From Aurantimonas manganoxydans SI85-9A1 (lineage in GTDB: Bacteria; Pseudomonadota; Alphaproteobacteria; Rhizobiales; Rhizobiaceae), in assembly GCF_000153465.1 (NCBI RefSeq), contig NZ_CH672387.1, forward strand, positions 957,180-1,021,179: a stretch of DNA of 64,000 nt, read 5' to 3'. Position 1 is the stretch's first letter; each line of letters opens with the position of its first letter. The position numbers were made by a program, and so were the translations under genes. The notes below the pieces were generated by a model. It was not told the origin of the DNA and did not search any database. It saw nothing but the letters and a program-made list of their open reading frames with translations. This document shows positions 17,873 to 27,449 of this stretch, piece by piece.

Positions 17873-18973
17873 TCAGTCCGTCAGGCGGGTCAGATGGCCC
17901 ATCTTGCGGCCGGGCCTTGCTTCCGGCTTGCCGTAGAGATGGAGGAGGGTGGCGGGTTCGGCCAGAATCGCAGCGACGCGCTTCACGTCGTCGCCGATGA
18001 GATTCTCCATGACGCAGTCCGAGTGCCGCGCGGCGGCGCCGAGTGGGAGGCCGGCGATGGCCCGCACATGCTGCTCGAACTGCGAGACGACGCAGGCCGC
18101 CTCGGTCCAGTGGCCGGAATTGTGCACCCGCGGGGCGATCTCGTTGACGAGGATCGTGTCGTCGCCCTGCACGAAGAACTCGACGCCGATGACGCCGACA
18201 TAGCCGAGCTTGGCGAGGATGCTGGCGGCGATGGCCCTGGCCGCCTCGCCGACCTGCGGCGAGACGCGGCCGGGGACGGTGGAGGTATGCAGGATTCCGA
18301 GCCGGTGGACGTTCTCGGCCGGATCGTAGGCGACGACGCTGCCGTCGATGCCGCGCGCCGCGATGATCGAGCATTCGTAGGCGAAGGGCACCTTCTTCTC
18401 GAGAATCGCCGGCACGCCGCCGAGGCTCTCGAAGACGTCGGCATGGGGGCCGCCCTTGCGGATCGAGGCCTGGCCCTTGCCGTCATAGCCGAAGCGGCGG
18501 GTCTTCAGGATGCAGTCGCCGTCGAGCTCGACGAGGGCATGGCCAAGTTCGGCGACGCTGTCGATGGCACGCCATTCGGCGGTGGCGACGCCGATGCCGT
18601 TGAGAAACGCCTTCTCGACGACGCGGTCCTGGGTCACTTCCAGCGCCTCGGCCGGCGGATAGAGCGGCACGGCGGTGACGGCGGCGCGGATCTGCGCGAC
18701 CGGCACGTTCTCGAATTCATAGGTGACGACGCTGGTGCGGGCAGCGAGGTCGCGCAGGGCGGCGACGTCGTCATAGGCGGCGACGATCTGCGCGTTGGCG
18801 ACCTGCGCGGCGGGGCAGCCGGCGTCGGGATCGAGCACGATCACCCGGTAGCCGAGACGGGCCGCGGCCATGGCCAGCATGCGGCCGAGCTGGCCGCCGC
18901 CGACGATGCCGATGGCGGTGTCCGGCATGGCGAAGCGCGCTGCGGCGCCGGGGGCGGGCGGCGTGGTGCTCAC
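17873..18973 (-). CDS. purK: 5-(carboxyamino)imidazole ribonucleotide synthase
   Basis: A 366-residue ATP-grasp enzyme of purine synthesis that carboxylates AIR with ATP and bicarbonate to N5-CAIR, the substrate of PurE. The glycine-rich [17 protein letters not shown] start, the FENVP segment, the [17 protein letters not shown]-binding region and the C-terminal [14 protein letters not shown] metal/ATP segment are all present. It starts with GTG at 18973, overlapping the purE stop by four bases, so purE and purK are translationally coupled as in most bacteria. The N-terminal ~18 residues are slightly longer than in many homologues. Confidence 0.96.
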   Translation of the reverse strand: MSTTPPAPGAAARFAMPDTAIGIVGGGQLGRMLAMAAARLGYRVIVLDPDAGCPAAQVANAQIVAAYDDVAALRDLAARTSVVTYEFENVPVAQIRAAVTAVPLYPPAEALEVTQDRVVEKAFLNGIGVATAEWRAIDSVAELGHALVELDGDCILKTRRFGYDGKGQASIRKGGPHADVFESLGGVPAILEKKVPFAYECSIIAARGIDGSVVAYDPAENVHRLGILHTSTVPGRVSPQVGEAARAIAASILAKLGYVGVIGVEFFVQGDDTILVNEIAPRVHNSGHWTEAACVVSQFEQHVRAIAGLPLGAAARHSDCVMENLIGDDVKRVAAILAEPATLLHLYGKPEARPGRKMGHLTRLTD

Positions 18974-19473
18974 GGGGTATCCACGGGCGCGGCGGCGACC
19001 GCGTCGGTCTGGGCCTTGCGCCAGGCATCGAGGCGGCCGGCGAGGGCCTCGTCGGACAGGGCGAGCACGCTGGCGGCGAGCAGCGCGGCGTTGACCGCGC
19101 CGGCGCGGCCGATGGCAAGGGTTCCGACGGGCACGCCGGCGGGCATCTGGACGATGGAGAGGAGGCTGTCCTGGCCGGACAGGGCGCGGCTTTCGACCGG
19201 GACGCCAAAGACCGGCAGCGGCGTCATCGCCGCGGTCATGCCGGGCAGATGGGCGGCGCCCCCGGCGCCGGCGATGACGACCTTGAAGCCGGCGGCCTTG
19301 GCGCCGCGGGCGAAATCGTAGAGGCGCTCGGGCGTGCGGTGGGCCGAGACGATCTGCGCGTCATAGGCGATGGCCAGCGCGTCGAGCGTGTCGGCGGCGT
19401 TCTTCATCACCGACCAGTCGGACTGGCTGCCCATGATGATGGCGACGGGCGGGGAGGGGGCGGCGTCGCTCAT
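18970..19473 (-). CDS. purE: N5-carboxyaminoimidazole ribonucleotide mutase
   Basis: A 167-residue class I PurE, which rearranges N5-CAIR to CAIR in purine synthesis. The active-site GSQSDW motif near residues 15-20, SAHRTPE and the [12 protein letters not shown] loop are intact. It overlaps purK downstream (GTGA) and the small DUF465 gene sits upstream of it in the transcript? In order of transcription, the DUF465 gene comes first (start 19673) and its stop overlaps the purE ATG by four bases, so three genes form a tightly coupled operon. Confidence 0.96.
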   Translation of the reverse strand: MSDAAPSPPVAIIMGSQSDWSVMKNAADTLDALAIAYDAQIVSAHRTPERLYDFARGAKAAGFKVVIAGAGGAAHLPGMTAAMTPLPVFGVPVESRALSGQDSLLSIVQMPAGVPVGTLAIGRAGAVNAALLAASVLALSDEALAGRLDAWRKAQTDAVAAAPVDTP

Positions 19474-19673
19474 GCGCTGATGTCCGGAATGATCTGATCC
19501 TCCAGATCCTGCAGGCGGTCCCGGATCGTCAGCTTCTTCTTCTTCATGCGCTGGACCTGCAGCCGGTCGCAGCCGGTTGCGACCATCGCGTTCACGGCCG
19601 CGTCGAAATCGGCATGTTCCTGCCGCAGACGCGCCACCTGCAGCCTCAAGGCCGCCTGTTCCTGATCCGCCAT
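19470..19673 (-). CDS. YdcH/DUF465 family small protein, first gene of the purEK operon
   Basis: A 67-residue, charged, helix-rich protein of the DUF465 (YdcH) family; the signature [17 protein letters not shown] lies in the C-terminal half. Function unknown. Its stop overlaps the purE start (ATGA), so it is co-translated with purEK, a placement seen in other alphaproteobacteria. I use the ATG at 19673 (MADQEQ); an upstream ATG at 19703 would add ten residues not typical of the family. A second DUF465 gene is divergent 208 bases away. Confidence 0.85.
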   Translation of the reverse strand: MADQEQAALRLQVARLRQEHADFDAAVNAMVATGCDRLQVQRMKKKKLTIRDRLQDLEDQIIPDISA

Positions 19674-19881
19674 TCTGTTCCTTTCAGGCACCGCCGCGTG
19701 CAACCGAACCGGTGTCTCGACAATTGTCCAGACAGTCGCGACGGACGATTAGCAAAACCGCCCATCGGACGATAGCGACCGCCGGACCAATCGACAGTGC
19801 GACACTCTTGTGACACCGTCGACTGGTTGCTGGCTCCGGTTCGCATTGCGGACCGCGACCTAACTCACGAAGGGAGAAGCC

Positions 19882-20058
19882 ATGTCCTTGGATACCCATC
19901 TCGCTACGCTGGAACAACGCCACTCGGCGCTCGACCATGAGATTTCAGCTGCGCTGGTCTCGAAACCGGCGATGAGGGATTCGGAACTCCGGGAGATGAA
20001 GCGAAAGAAGCTCCAACTGAAGGACGAGATCGAGCGGCTACGGCAGCCCGACCGCTGA
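19882..20058 (+). CDS. YdcH/DUF465 family small protein
   Basis: A 58-residue protein made of two predicted helices with the DUF465 signature EMKRKKLQLKDEIERL near its end. ATG 19882 follows AAGGGAGAA, a strong ribosome binding site, and a clear terminator follows at 20081-20115, so this short gene is an independent transcription unit. It is divergent from the DUF465-purE-purK operon; the two DUF465 proteins share the layout (acidic/hydrophobic helix, then KKxxLKDxI) and look like paralogues. Function unknown. Confidence 0.88.
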   Translation: MSLDTHLATLEQRHSALDHEISAALVSKPAMRDSELREMKRKKLQLKDEIERLRQPDR

Positions 20059-20080
20059 TCTCAAACCTCCCCAGCCCCTT

Positions 20081-20115
20081 CGCCCCGGCGCCGGCAACGG
20101 TGTCGGGGCGTTTTT
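20081..20115 (+). terminator. Intrinsic terminator after the second DUF465 gene
   Basis: Outer stem CGCCCCG (20081-20087) with CGGGGCG (20104-20110), an inner GC stem, and a five-base T-run immediately after. Confidence 0.85.
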
Positions 20116-20145
20116 CGTCCGGGCCCGGGTGCCGCGCCGCCATTG

Positions 20146-21777
20146 TCAGCCGATCGCCTTGCGCAGCACGTATTTCTGGATCTTGCCGGTGGAGGTCTTC
20201 GGGACCTCCTGGAAGCGGATTTCCTTGGGGCATTTGAAGCGCGCCAGCCGCTCGCGGCAATGGGCGATGAGATCGGCCTCGGTGACGCTGCGGCCGGGCT
20301 TCAGCTCGACGAAGGCCAGCGGCGTCTCGCCCCATTTCTCGTCCGGCTTGGCGACCACCGCGGCGGTCGCGACATCGGGGTGCTGGTAGAGCGCGTCCTC
20401 GACCTCGATGGAGGAGATGTTCTCGCCGCCAGAGATGATGATGTCCTTGGCGCGGTCCTTCAGCTCGATATAGCCGTCCTCGTGCAGGACGCCGAGATCG
20501 CCGGAATGGAACCAGCCGCCGCGGAACGCCTCGGCCGAGGCCTCGGGGTTCTTCAGATAGCCGCGCATGACGATGTTGCCGCGGAACATGACCTCGCCGA
20601 TGGTCTCGCCGTCGGCCGGGGTCTTCTCCATCGTCTCCGAATGCATCACCGCCAGATCCTCGAGCGCCGGATAGCGCACGCCCTGGCGCGCCGTCTGGGC
20701 GGCGCGGGCCGGGCCGTCGAGGGCGTTCCACTCGTCCTTCCACTCGTTGACCACGGCCGGGCCGTAGGTCTCGGTCAGGCCGTAGAGATGGGTGACCTCG
20801 AAGCCGGCGTCGCGCATGCCCGACAGCACCGATTGCGGCGGCGGGGCCGCGGCGGTGTTGAAGGTGACGGTCTGGTCGAAGTCGCGCTTGTCGCCGGCAT
20901 CGGCGTTGATCAGCGTCGCCATGACCACCGGCGCGCCGCACAGATGGGTGACGCCGTGATCGGCGAGGGCGTCGAACATCGCCCTGGCCCGGACCCAGCG
21001 CAGGCAGACATGGGTGCCGGCCTGGACGGCGAGGGTCCAGGGGAAGCACCAGCCGTTGCAGTGGAACATCGGCAGCGTCCACAGATAGACCGGATAGCGG
21101 CCCATGCCGGAGGCGATGACGTTGGCGTAGCCCATCAGCGCGGCGCCGCGATGGTGGTAGACGACGCCCTTGGGATTGCCGGTGGTGCCGGAGGTGTAGT
21201 TGAGCGAGATCGCATCCCACTCGTCGTTGGGCATGTGCCAGGCATAGTCCGGGTCGCCCTCGGCGACGAGCGCCTCGTAGTCCAGGCTGCCGATGGCCGG
21301 CCCCTTGGCGACCGGGGCGTCGGCCGGGAAATCCGGATCGTCGTAATCGACGACGAGGGGCGTAACCTTCGCCTTCTTCAGCGCCTTGGCCATGACGCCC
21401 GAGAATTCGCGATCGACGAGCACGACCCTGGCTTCGGAATGGTCGAGCTGGAAGGCGATGATGTCGGCGTCGAGGCGGGTGTTGATGGACAGGAGCACGG
21501 CCCCGGTCATGGGCACGCCGTGATGGGCCTCGAGCATGGCCGGCGTGTTGGACAGCATCACCGCGACGGTATCGCCGCGCCGGACGCCGCGCTTTTCCAG
21601 CGCCGAGCCGAGGCGACGCGAGCGCGCGTAGAACTCGGCATAGGTCCGGCGCAGGGCGCCGTGGATGATGGCGACCCGCTCCGGATGCACCAGCGCCGCG
21701 CGGGCCAGATGGCTCAGCGGCGTCAGCGGCTGGTAATTGGCCGCGTTGCGATCGAGATGCTCGTCGTAGATGCCCAT
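20146..21777 (-). CDS. AMP-binding acyl-CoA synthetase
   Basis: A 543-residue adenylate-forming enzyme that activates a carboxylic acid with ATP and CoA. The phosphate loop LNYTSGTTGNPKGV, the HLYGLTETYGP adenine motif, the GWFHSGDLGVLHEDGYIELKDR hinge region is present in pieces (FHSGD, LKDRAKDII), and the catalytic lysine lies in TSTGKIQKYVLR near the C-terminus. The sequence resembles medium/short-chain acyl-CoA synthetases of the AlkK/DmdB-like group; the substrate is not certain. The ATG at 21777 gives the family N-terminus MGIYDEHL; the frame extends to 21897 but the added residues are arginine-rich and overlap the next gene. It may be transcribed with the upstream TSUP permease gene. 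Confidence 0.92.
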   Translation of the reverse strand: MGIYDEHLDRNAANYQPLTPLSHLARAALVHPERVAIIHGALRRTYAEFYARSRRLGSALEKRGVRRGDTVAVMLSNTPAMLEAHHGVPMTGAVLLSINTRLDADIIAFQLDHSEARVVLVDREFSGVMAKALKKAKVTPLVVDYDDPDFPADAPVAKGPAIGSLDYEALVAEGDPDYAWHMPNDEWDAISLNYTSGTTGNPKGVVYHHRGAALMGYANVIASGMGRYPVYLWTLPMFHCNGWCFPWTLAVQAGTHVCLRWVRARAMFDALADHGVTHLCGAPVVMATLINADAGDKRDFDQTVTFNTAAAPPPQSVLSGMRDAGFEVTHLYGLTETYGPAVVNEWKDEWNALDGPARAAQTARQGVRYPALEDLAVMHSETMEKTPADGETIGEVMFRGNIVMRGYLKNPEASAEAFRGGWFHSGDLGVLHEDGYIELKDRAKDIIISGGENISSIEVEDALYQHPDVATAAVVAKPDEKWGETPLAFVELKPGRSVTEADLIAHCRERLARFKCPKEIRFQEVPKTSTGKIQKYVLRKAIG

Positions 21778-21871
21778 GTGTTCCGTCCCGAACTCCCCCG
21801 TGTCCGGCTGGTCTATAGAAGATCGGGGAGCCCGCGTCACGGCGCATCGCACGCGGCGGCGGCAGCGGATG

Positions 21872-22630
21872 CTAGAAGAACAGCGCCCGGGCGCCATCGA
21901 CGATGAGCTTCATGCCGACCGGCACCAGCACCATGTAGGCGATCCAGTAGAAGGCCTTGGGATCGACACGGCGCACCAGCCAGACGCCGGCGAGGGTGGC
22001 GAAGGGCGCCAGCGGCATGAGCACCGCCGAGGTCGCCAGATTGTCGGCCGAGAACTGGCCGAGCAGGAAATACGGGATCAGCTTGACGGCATTGGTGGAG
22101 GCGAAGAACAGCACCGAGGTGCCGGCATAGACCGGCGGCGGCAGGCGCAGCGGCATGACCGCGACCTGGAAGGGCGGGCCGCCGGCATGGCTGACGAAGC
22201 TGGAGAAGCCGGCGATGGCGCCCCAGCTCAGGCTCTTGGCGGTGTTGCGCGGCCGTGGCTCGAGCTGATGGCGCGAGCGCCAGAACCATTCGGCCGCGAA
22301 CCAGAGCGCCAAGAGGCCGATGACGAGGCGGATGCCGTCGGCCGAGACCATGGTGGCGGTGAGATAGCCGAGAAGGACGCCGCCGAAGGAGGCCGGCAGC
22401 ATGATCGCGATGACGCGGCGGTCGAAGGTGCCGCGCCAGGCGACGAGGCCGACCATGTCCATGGCCACCAGCACCGGCAGCATGATCGCCGCAGCGGCGA
22501 CCGGCGAGATGACGACGGCCATCAGCGGGACGCCGACCAGCGTCAGCGCGCCGCCGAAGCCACCCTTGGCAAGGCCGACGAGAAGCACCGCGGGGATCGC
22601 GACGAGATAGAACAGCGGGTCGGTGATCAC
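21872..22630 (-). CDS. TSUP (TauE/SafE) family permease
   Basis: A 252-residue inner-membrane protein with about eight hydrophobic segments and the two-fold TauE/SafE pattern: GLAKGGFGGAL in the first half and SHAGGPPFQV in the second, each a family hallmark. Members export sulfite, sulfoacetate or other organosulfur or organic anions. The start is GTG at 22630. The stop lies 94 bases before the acyl-CoA synthetase start on the same strand, so they may be co-transcribed. No regulator is adjacent, so substrate remains open. Confidence 0.9.
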   Translation of the reverse strand: MITDPLFYLVAIPAVLLVGLAKGGFGGALTLVGVPLMAVVISPVAAAAIMLPVLVAMDMVGLVAWRGTFDRRVIAIMLPASFGGVLLGYLTATMVSADGIRLVIGLLALWFAAEWFWRSRHQLEPRPRNTAKSLSWGAIAGFSSFVSHAGGPPFQVAVMPLRLPPPVYAGTSVLFFASTNAVKLIPYFLLGQFSADNLATSAVLMPLAPFATLAGVWLVRRVDPKAFYWIAYMVLVPVGMKLIVDGARALFF

Positions 22631-22866
22631 GCGGCGGGCGGCTTCCGGTCGGAGTCAGCAAACGAAGGTGCCGCAGGAGTAGAACCGTCACACCGTCATG
22701 GCAACTGCGGGCCATGGCGGCATCCGGCGGGACGCGCCGGGGTGTCGGGCATTGGGCGCGGCCGCGGCGCGGCGGATGTTTCCCACCCGGCGAGTGATTT
22801 GCTAAAGCCTTTCGCGAAACGGCCGACACGACGATCGGCGCCCGACATGCAAGGTCAACATTTTCG

Positions 22867-23520
22867 ATGGACACCGAATACATCCGTCCCCGGCTCGTAC
22901 TCCTGACCACGCCGCTCGGCGACGCGGACGCCGTGACGGCCATGCAGGCCGCGCTTGCCGGCGGCGACGTAGCCTCGGTCATTCTCGACCCGGCCGGCCG
23001 CGACGCCGTCTCCTTCCAGAACCTTGCCGAGAAACTGGTGCCGATCATCCAGGCCGCCGGCGCCGCGGCGATCGTCGCCGACGACACCCAGTGCGCCGGC
23101 CGCGTCCAGGCCGACGGCATTCACCTGACGTCGGGCGATCCGGGGGAGCTCGGCGAGGCCATGGAGCGCTTTGCGCCGAAGCTGATCGTCGGCGCCTCGG
23201 GCTTCGAGACCCGCCACGACGCGCTGGAAGCCGGCGAGTTGCGGCCCGACTACCTGCTGTTCGGCCGGTTCGGCGGCGACGTCGACCCGAACCCGCATCC
23301 CAAGAGCATCGCCATGGGCGAATGGTGGGCGGAGATCGTCGAACTGCCCTGCATCGTCCTGGCCGGTTCGGACATCGAGAGCGTGGTGGAGGCGGCGGCG
23401 ACGCGGGCCGAGTTCATCGCCCTGTCGGCTGCCGTCTTCGCGCAGCCGGACGCGGCGGGCGAGATGGTGGCGCGCGCCAATGCCCTGATCGACGCCTGGT
23501 TCGAAAGCGCGGCCGCATGA
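22867..23520 (+). CDS. ThiE/TenI-fold thiamine phosphate synthase-like protein
   Basis: A 217-residue TIM-barrel protein of the ThiE/TenI family. The ADGIHLTSG segment (about residues 81-89) aligns with the ADGVHLGQ motif of thiamine phosphate synthase, and LFGRFGG with the phosphate-site strand. Several canonical features look weak, for example the glycine pair of the GGI loop reads LAGSDI. It may therefore be a divergent synthase or a non-synthase paralogue. No thi operon or TPP riboswitch is nearby. Its stop overlaps the start of the Sel1-repeat gene by four bases (ATGA), coupling the two. Confidence 0.8.
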   Translation: MDTEYIRPRLVLLTTPLGDADAVTAMQAALAGGDVASVILDPAGRDAVSFQNLAEKLVPIIQAAGAAAIVADDTQCAGRVQADGIHLTSGDPGELGEAMERFAPKLIVGASGFETRHDALEAGELRPDYLLFGRFGGDVDPNPHPKSIAMGEWWAEIVELPCIVLAGSDIESVVEAAATRAEFIALSAAVFAQPDAAGEMVARANALIDAWFESAAA

Positions 23521-24563
23521 GAGCGCCCGAACGAGCGGCCGGCGGGCGGCTTGTCCTTTTAGCGGGGCTTGCGGCGCTGATCATCGGCGCCGGGCCGGCC
23601 TGGGCCCAGAGCGCCGCTGCGCCCGATCCGGCGATTCTGGACCAGGGCACGCTGACCGAGGGCGCGCAGGGCGAGGCGCTGCCGGTGCCCGCAGAGGTGG
23701 CGCCCAAGGCGCCGCCGGCCGAAGGCCAGCAGCCGTCCCCCAGCGATCTGGCCTACGGCGCCTATCAGCGCGGCTTCTACCTGACGGCGCTGAAGCTGGC
23801 CGAGCCGATCGCCAATCTCGGCGATCCGGCGGCGCAGACGCTGCTCGGCGAGATCTATTCGCGGGCGCTCGGCGTGCCGCAGGATATGGAGAAGGCGGCG
23901 CACTGGTACGAGGCGGCGGCCAAGGCCGGCAGCGCCGAGGGACAGTTCCGCTTCGCGCTGATGCTGCTCGACGGGACGGTGGTCGCCTCGGACATCGCCA
24001 AGGCGCGCGACCTGATGGCGGCGGCCGCCGAGCAGGGCCTGCCGCTGGCCCAGTACAATTACGCCCAGATGATCGTCCAGGCCTCGCCCTCGGGCGGCTT
24101 CGAGGAGGCCTTCGGCTATTTCCAGAAGGCCGCCAATGCCGGCGTCGCCGACGCGCAATATGCCATGTCGCAGCTTTACGAATATGGCCGCGGCGTGCAG
24201 GCCGACAGCGCCGTGGCGCGCAAATGGCTGCGCGCGGCGGCAATCAACGGCCTCGGCGCGGCGCAGGTGGAATTCGGCATCTGGCTGATCAACGGCAAGG
24301 GCGGCCCGCCGCAGCTCGAGGACGGCTTCCGCTTCCTCAAGCGGGCGGCCGACCGGGGCAATCCCATCGCCATCAACCGGGTGGCGCATCTCTACAAGGA
24401 TGGGGTGGGAACCGCGCCGGACCGGCTGCAGGCAGCGAAATGGGCGGTGCTGGCCAAGCGGGTGGAAAACTCCGACCCGACCCTCGACGACTTCTTCCGC
24501 GGGCTCGATCCGCAGACCCAGAAGTCGGCGCTGGAGGCAGCCAACCGGTTCCGTTCGCGCTGA
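23517..24563 (+). CDS. Exported Sel1-like repeat protein
   Basis: A 348-residue protein with a signal peptide (about residues 1-34, ending PAWAQS), a proline-rich linker, and some six to seven Sel1-like repeats of about 36 residues from residue ~80 to 320, such as [21 protein letters not shown] and [21 protein letters not shown] in their usual spacing. Sel1 repeats form helical protein-binding solenoids; a periplasmic scaffold role is likely. ATG 23517 overlaps the stop of the ThiE-like gene. A pairing of ThiE-like and Sel1 genes is repeated in related alphaproteobacteria as far as I recall, but the functional link is unknown. Confidence 0.88.
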   Translation: MRAPERAAGGRLVLLAGLAALIIGAGPAWAQSAAAPDPAILDQGTLTEGAQGEALPVPAEVAPKAPPAEGQQPSPSDLAYGAYQRGFYLTALKLAEPIANLGDPAAQTLLGEIYSRALGVPQDMEKAAHWYEAAAKAGSAEGQFRFALMLLDGTVVASDIAKARDLMAAAAEQGLPLAQYNYAQMIVQASPSGGFEEAFGYFQKAANAGVADAQYAMSQLYEYGRGVQADSAVARKWLRAAAINGLGAAQVEFGIWLINGKGGPPQLEDGFRFLKRAADRGNPIAINRVAHLYKDGVGTAPDRLQAAKWAVLAKRVENSDPTLDDFFRGLDPQTQKSALEAANRFRSR

Positions 24564-24768
24564 GCGGCACAGCCGAAACCCGCCACGAGGCTTGAATGGC
24601 GGGGTAAATTATGGTCTTGAGCCCCGACCAGCAGAGATCGTCAGACGAAGGCATGGAGCCCGGCACCGGCCGGCCGCCCCCTTCCGGCGAGCGAGCCTGC
24701 CGATCAATAACGCTGCCGCTGCCGTGCGACCGGATCGTCGCCGACGCGAGAACCCTTCGAGAGCATCG

Positions 24769-25332
24769 ATGAAGATCAACGGAAACGAAATTCGCCCCGG
24801 CAACGTCATCGAGCACAATGGCGGCCTGTGGGCGGCGGTGAAGACCGCCCATGTGAAGCCCGGCAAGGGCGGCGCCTTTGCCCAGGTCGAGCTGAAGAAC
24901 CTGATCGACGGCACCAAGCTGAACGAGCGCTTCCGCGCCTCCGAGACCGTCGAGCGCGTCCGCCTGGAGCAGAAGGACTACCAGTTCCTCTATGCCGAGG
25001 GCGAGATGCTGGTGTTCATGGACACCGAGACCTACGAGCAGCTGGAGCTCCAGAAGGACTTCGTCGGCGAGCGCGCGGCCTTCCTGCAGGACGGCATGAT
25101 GGTCACGGTGGAAAGCCACGAGGACAAGCCGATCGGCATCAAGCTGCCCGACCAGGTGGTGCTGGCGATCGTCGAGGCCGACCCGGTGGTCAAGGGCCAG
25201 ACGGCGGCCTCGTCCTACAAGCCGGCGGTGATGGAGAACGGCATGCGCGTGATGGTGCCGCCGTTCATCGAGACCGGCGAGCGCATTCTCGTCGACACCA
25301 ACGAGATCACCTATCTGCGCCGCGCCGACTGA
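24769..25332 (+). CDS. efp: Translation elongation factor P
   Basis: A 187-residue, three-domain beta-rich protein that binds ribosomes stalled at polyproline stretches. The [10 protein letters not shown] loop near residues 31-40 contains the lysine (K33/K34 region) that EpmA-type enzymes modify in other bacteria; the three OB-like domains and the C-terminal [18 protein letters not shown] match EF-P. ATG 24769 fits the family start [11 protein letters not shown]. It is followed by a GC hairpin and the inositol-phosphatase-family gene 71 bases later. No epmA/epmB gene is seen in this window. Confidence 0.97.
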   Translation: MKINGNEIRPGNVIEHNGGLWAAVKTAHVKPGKGGAFAQVELKNLIDGTKLNERFRASETVERVRLEQKDYQFLYAEGEMLVFMDTETYEQLELQKDFVGERAAFLQDGMMVTVESHEDKPIGIKLPDQVVLAIVEADPVVKGQTAASSYKPAVMENGMRVMVPPFIETGERILVDTNEITYLRRAD

Positions 25333-25358
25333 GGCTGAGCCCGAGATTTCCTGACGGC

Positions 25359-25382
25359 GGCCGCCATCCGGGCGGCCCTCTC
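25359..25382 (+). terminator. Possible weak terminator after efp
   Basis: A 7-bp GC stem (25359-25365 with 25371-25377) followed by a mixed CTCTCTT tract. The U-run is poor, so partial read-through into the next gene is likely. Confidence 0.45.
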
Positions 25383-25402
25383 TTATTCGACGAAAGCAGA
25401 CG

Positions 25403-26224
25403 ATGGCCCGATCCGCGCTTCTCCATGTGATGACGCAGGCCGCCATGAAGGCCGGCCGTTCCCTGATCCGCGACTTCGGCGAGGTGCAGAACCTGCAGGT
25501 CTCGATGAAGGGACCGGCGGATTTCGTGTCCAATGCCGACCGCCGGGCCGAGGAGATCGTCCATCAGGAACTGTCGCGGGCGCGCCCGGACTGGGGCTTC
25601 CTGATGGAGGAGCGCGGCGTCGTCGAGGGCAGCGACCCGCAGCATCGCTGGATCGTCGATCCGCTGGACGGCACAACCAACTTCCTGCACGGCATTCCGC
25701 AGTTCGCCATCTCGATCGGCCTGGAGCGTGACGGCCAGATCGTCGCTGGCGTGGTGTTCAACCCGGCGATGGACGAGCTCTACACGGCGGAGAAGGGCGG
25801 CGGCGCCTTCGTCAACGACCGGCGCCTGCGGGTCGCGGCCCGCAAGTCGCTGCCCGAAGCGCTGTTCGGCACCGGCACACCGTTCCTCGGCCATGGCGAC
25901 CATGCCGGCTATCTGTACGAGCTGCGCCAGATCATGGGCGAGACCTCGGGCGTACGCCGCATGGGCGCGGCCTCGCTGGACATGGCCTATGTGGCGGCAG
26001 GCCGGCTCGACGGCTTCTGGGAGCGCAAGCTGAAGCCCTGGGACGTGGCGGCCGGCGCGATCCTAGTGCGCGAGGCGGGCGGCTTCATCAGCGGCATGAA
26101 CGGCGCCAAGTTCGACCACGAGATCGGCGACGTGGTCTGCGGCAACGAATTCATGCGCAAGGCGCTGAGCGACCAGATCGCCCTGGCCGAGCGCAAGCGC
26201 ACGGCGGCCGCCCAGAACGGCTGA
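25403..26224 (+). CDS. Inositol monophosphatase family protein
   Basis: A 273-residue lithium-sensitive-type phosphatase of the IMPase/SuhB family. The metal-binding motifs are complete: LMEERG, WIVDPLDGTTNFLHG near residues 83-97, and WDVAAGAILVREAGG near residue 213. It should hydrolyse inositol phosphate or a related small phosphomonoester; SuhB members also act in ribosome biogenesis and rRNA transcription. Gene order efp followed by this gene is a common alphaproteobacterial arrangement. The ATG is the first in frame after the efp hairpin. Confidence 0.93.
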   Translation: MARSALLHVMTQAAMKAGRSLIRDFGEVQNLQVSMKGPADFVSNADRRAEEIVHQELSRARPDWGFLMEERGVVEGSDPQHRWIVDPLDGTTNFLHGIPQFAISIGLERDGQIVAGVVFNPAMDELYTAEKGGGAFVNDRRLRVAARKSLPEALFGTGTPFLGHGDHAGYLYELRQIMGETSGVRRMGAASLDMAYVAAGRLDGFWERKLKPWDVAAGAILVREAGGFISGMNGAKFDHEIGDVVCGNEFMRKALSDQIALAERKRTAAAQNG

Positions 26225-26397
26225 GACGACCGCGGCCGCATCGTCGGCCGGGGCAGACGGCAGGGGACGACTGGCGGGGCGACGTAACGGGCGTTTAAAA
26301 GAGCCGCATTATTCCTTACCTTGCCTTATGGTTCGAGCGAACGCGGGCAGCGGGGTCCGTGCCGTGGACCCGAACCGGCGGAGTTGATTGGAACGCG

Positions 26398-27447
26398 ATG
26401 CAGGTCTTCAGATCGTCTACGGACAACACCGGGCGGCCGGATGATTTCGATCCGAACCGGCTGTCGAGCCCCATGGTCTTCCTGTGGTCGATGCTGGTGT
26501 TCCTGGCGCTGGCCTCCTTCGTGGCGGCAATCCTCGGCCGGCAGATCTCCACCGCCTTCGCCACCAATCCCGGGCTGAACGGCCTGATCATCGGCGTTCT
26601 GGCCGTCGGCATCCTCCTGGCCTTCCTGCAGGTGCTGCGGCTGTCGCGCGAGGTCCGCTGGGTCAACGCCTTCCGCGAGGGCTCCTCGGATTTCGACCGG
26701 CTGAAGGACCCGGTGCTCCTGGCGCCGATGCGCGGCCTGATCGGGCGCCGGCGTTCGATCTCGCTGTCGACCCATTCGATGCGCTCGATCCTCGATTCGA
26801 TCGCCACGCGCCTCGACGAGACCCGCGACATCGCCCGCTACCTGATCGGGCTGCTGGTGTTTCTCGGCCTGCTCGGCACATTCTGGGGCCTGTTGCGCAC
26901 CATCGGCTCGATCGGCGCGACCATCCAGGGCCTCGATCCGGCCGCCGGCGACACCGCCAGCGTTCTGGACGCGTTGAAGGCGGGTCTCGCCGCGCCGCTG
27001 TCGGGCATGGGCACGGCGTTTTCCTCGTCGCTGTTCGGCCTGTCCGGGTCGCTGGTGCTCGGCTTTCTCGACCTGCAGGTCGGGCGGGCGCAGAACCGGT
27101 TCTATACCGAGCTGGAAAACTGGCTGTCCTCGGTGACCGATGTCGGCTCCGACATGGTGCTGCCGCCGACAGGCGAGGGGGCGCACGTCGCCGCCGGCGG
27201 TTCGGAGCAGCTGCGGCAATTGTCCGAGCAGATCGACAAGATCGCCAAGGACCAGACCACCACGCCGCGCACCAGCGCCGCCATGGCCAATCTGGCCGAG
27301 AGCATCCAGGGCCTCGTCACCCACATGCGCAGCGAGCAGCAGATGCTGCGCGACTTCGTGGAGACCCAGGCCGGTGAGCAGCGCGAGTTGCGGCAGGTGC
27401 TGGACCGGCTCGCCGGCAGCCTCGACGACAAGCGCAAGGGACCCTAG
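26398..27447 (+). CDS. MotA/TolQ/ExbB-like membrane protein
   Basis: A 349-residue inner-membrane protein with four hydrophobic segments, at about residues 24-48, 60-80, 156-178 and 200-224, spaced as in MotA (two near the N-terminus, a long cytoplasmic loop, then two more). The third and fourth carry the GTFWGLLRTIG and SGMGTAFSSSLFGLSGS segments of MotA/TolQ/ExbB channels. The C-terminal ~90 residues are glutamine- and glutamate-rich and probably coiled-coil. ATG 26398 begins the conserved part; the preceding frame to 26359 is non-family. It is two bases from the MotB/OmpA-like gene, so they form an operon. This is not the flagellar MotA type; its force partner is unknown. Confidence 0.85.
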   Translation: MQVFRSSTDNTGRPDDFDPNRLSSPMVFLWSMLVFLALASFVAAILGRQISTAFATNPGLNGLIIGVLAVGILLAFLQVLRLSREVRWVNAFREGSSDFDRLKDPVLLAPMRGLIGRRRSISLSTHSMRSILDSIATRLDETRDIARYLIGLLVFLGLLGTFWGLLRTIGSIGATIQGLDPAAGDTASVLDALKAGLAAPLSGMGTAFSSSLFGLSGSLVLGFLDLQVGRAQNRFYTELENWLSSVTDVGSDMVLPPTGEGAHVAAGGSEQLRQLSEQIDKIAKDQTTTPRTSAAMANLAESIQGLVTHMRSEQQMLRDFVETQAGEQRELRQVLDRLAGSLDDKRKGP

Positions 27448-27449
27448 CC

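Noticed and set aside
22631-22866. A TPP riboswitch before the ThiE-like gene
   Set aside because: No CTGAGA-type thi-box motif was found in the gap.
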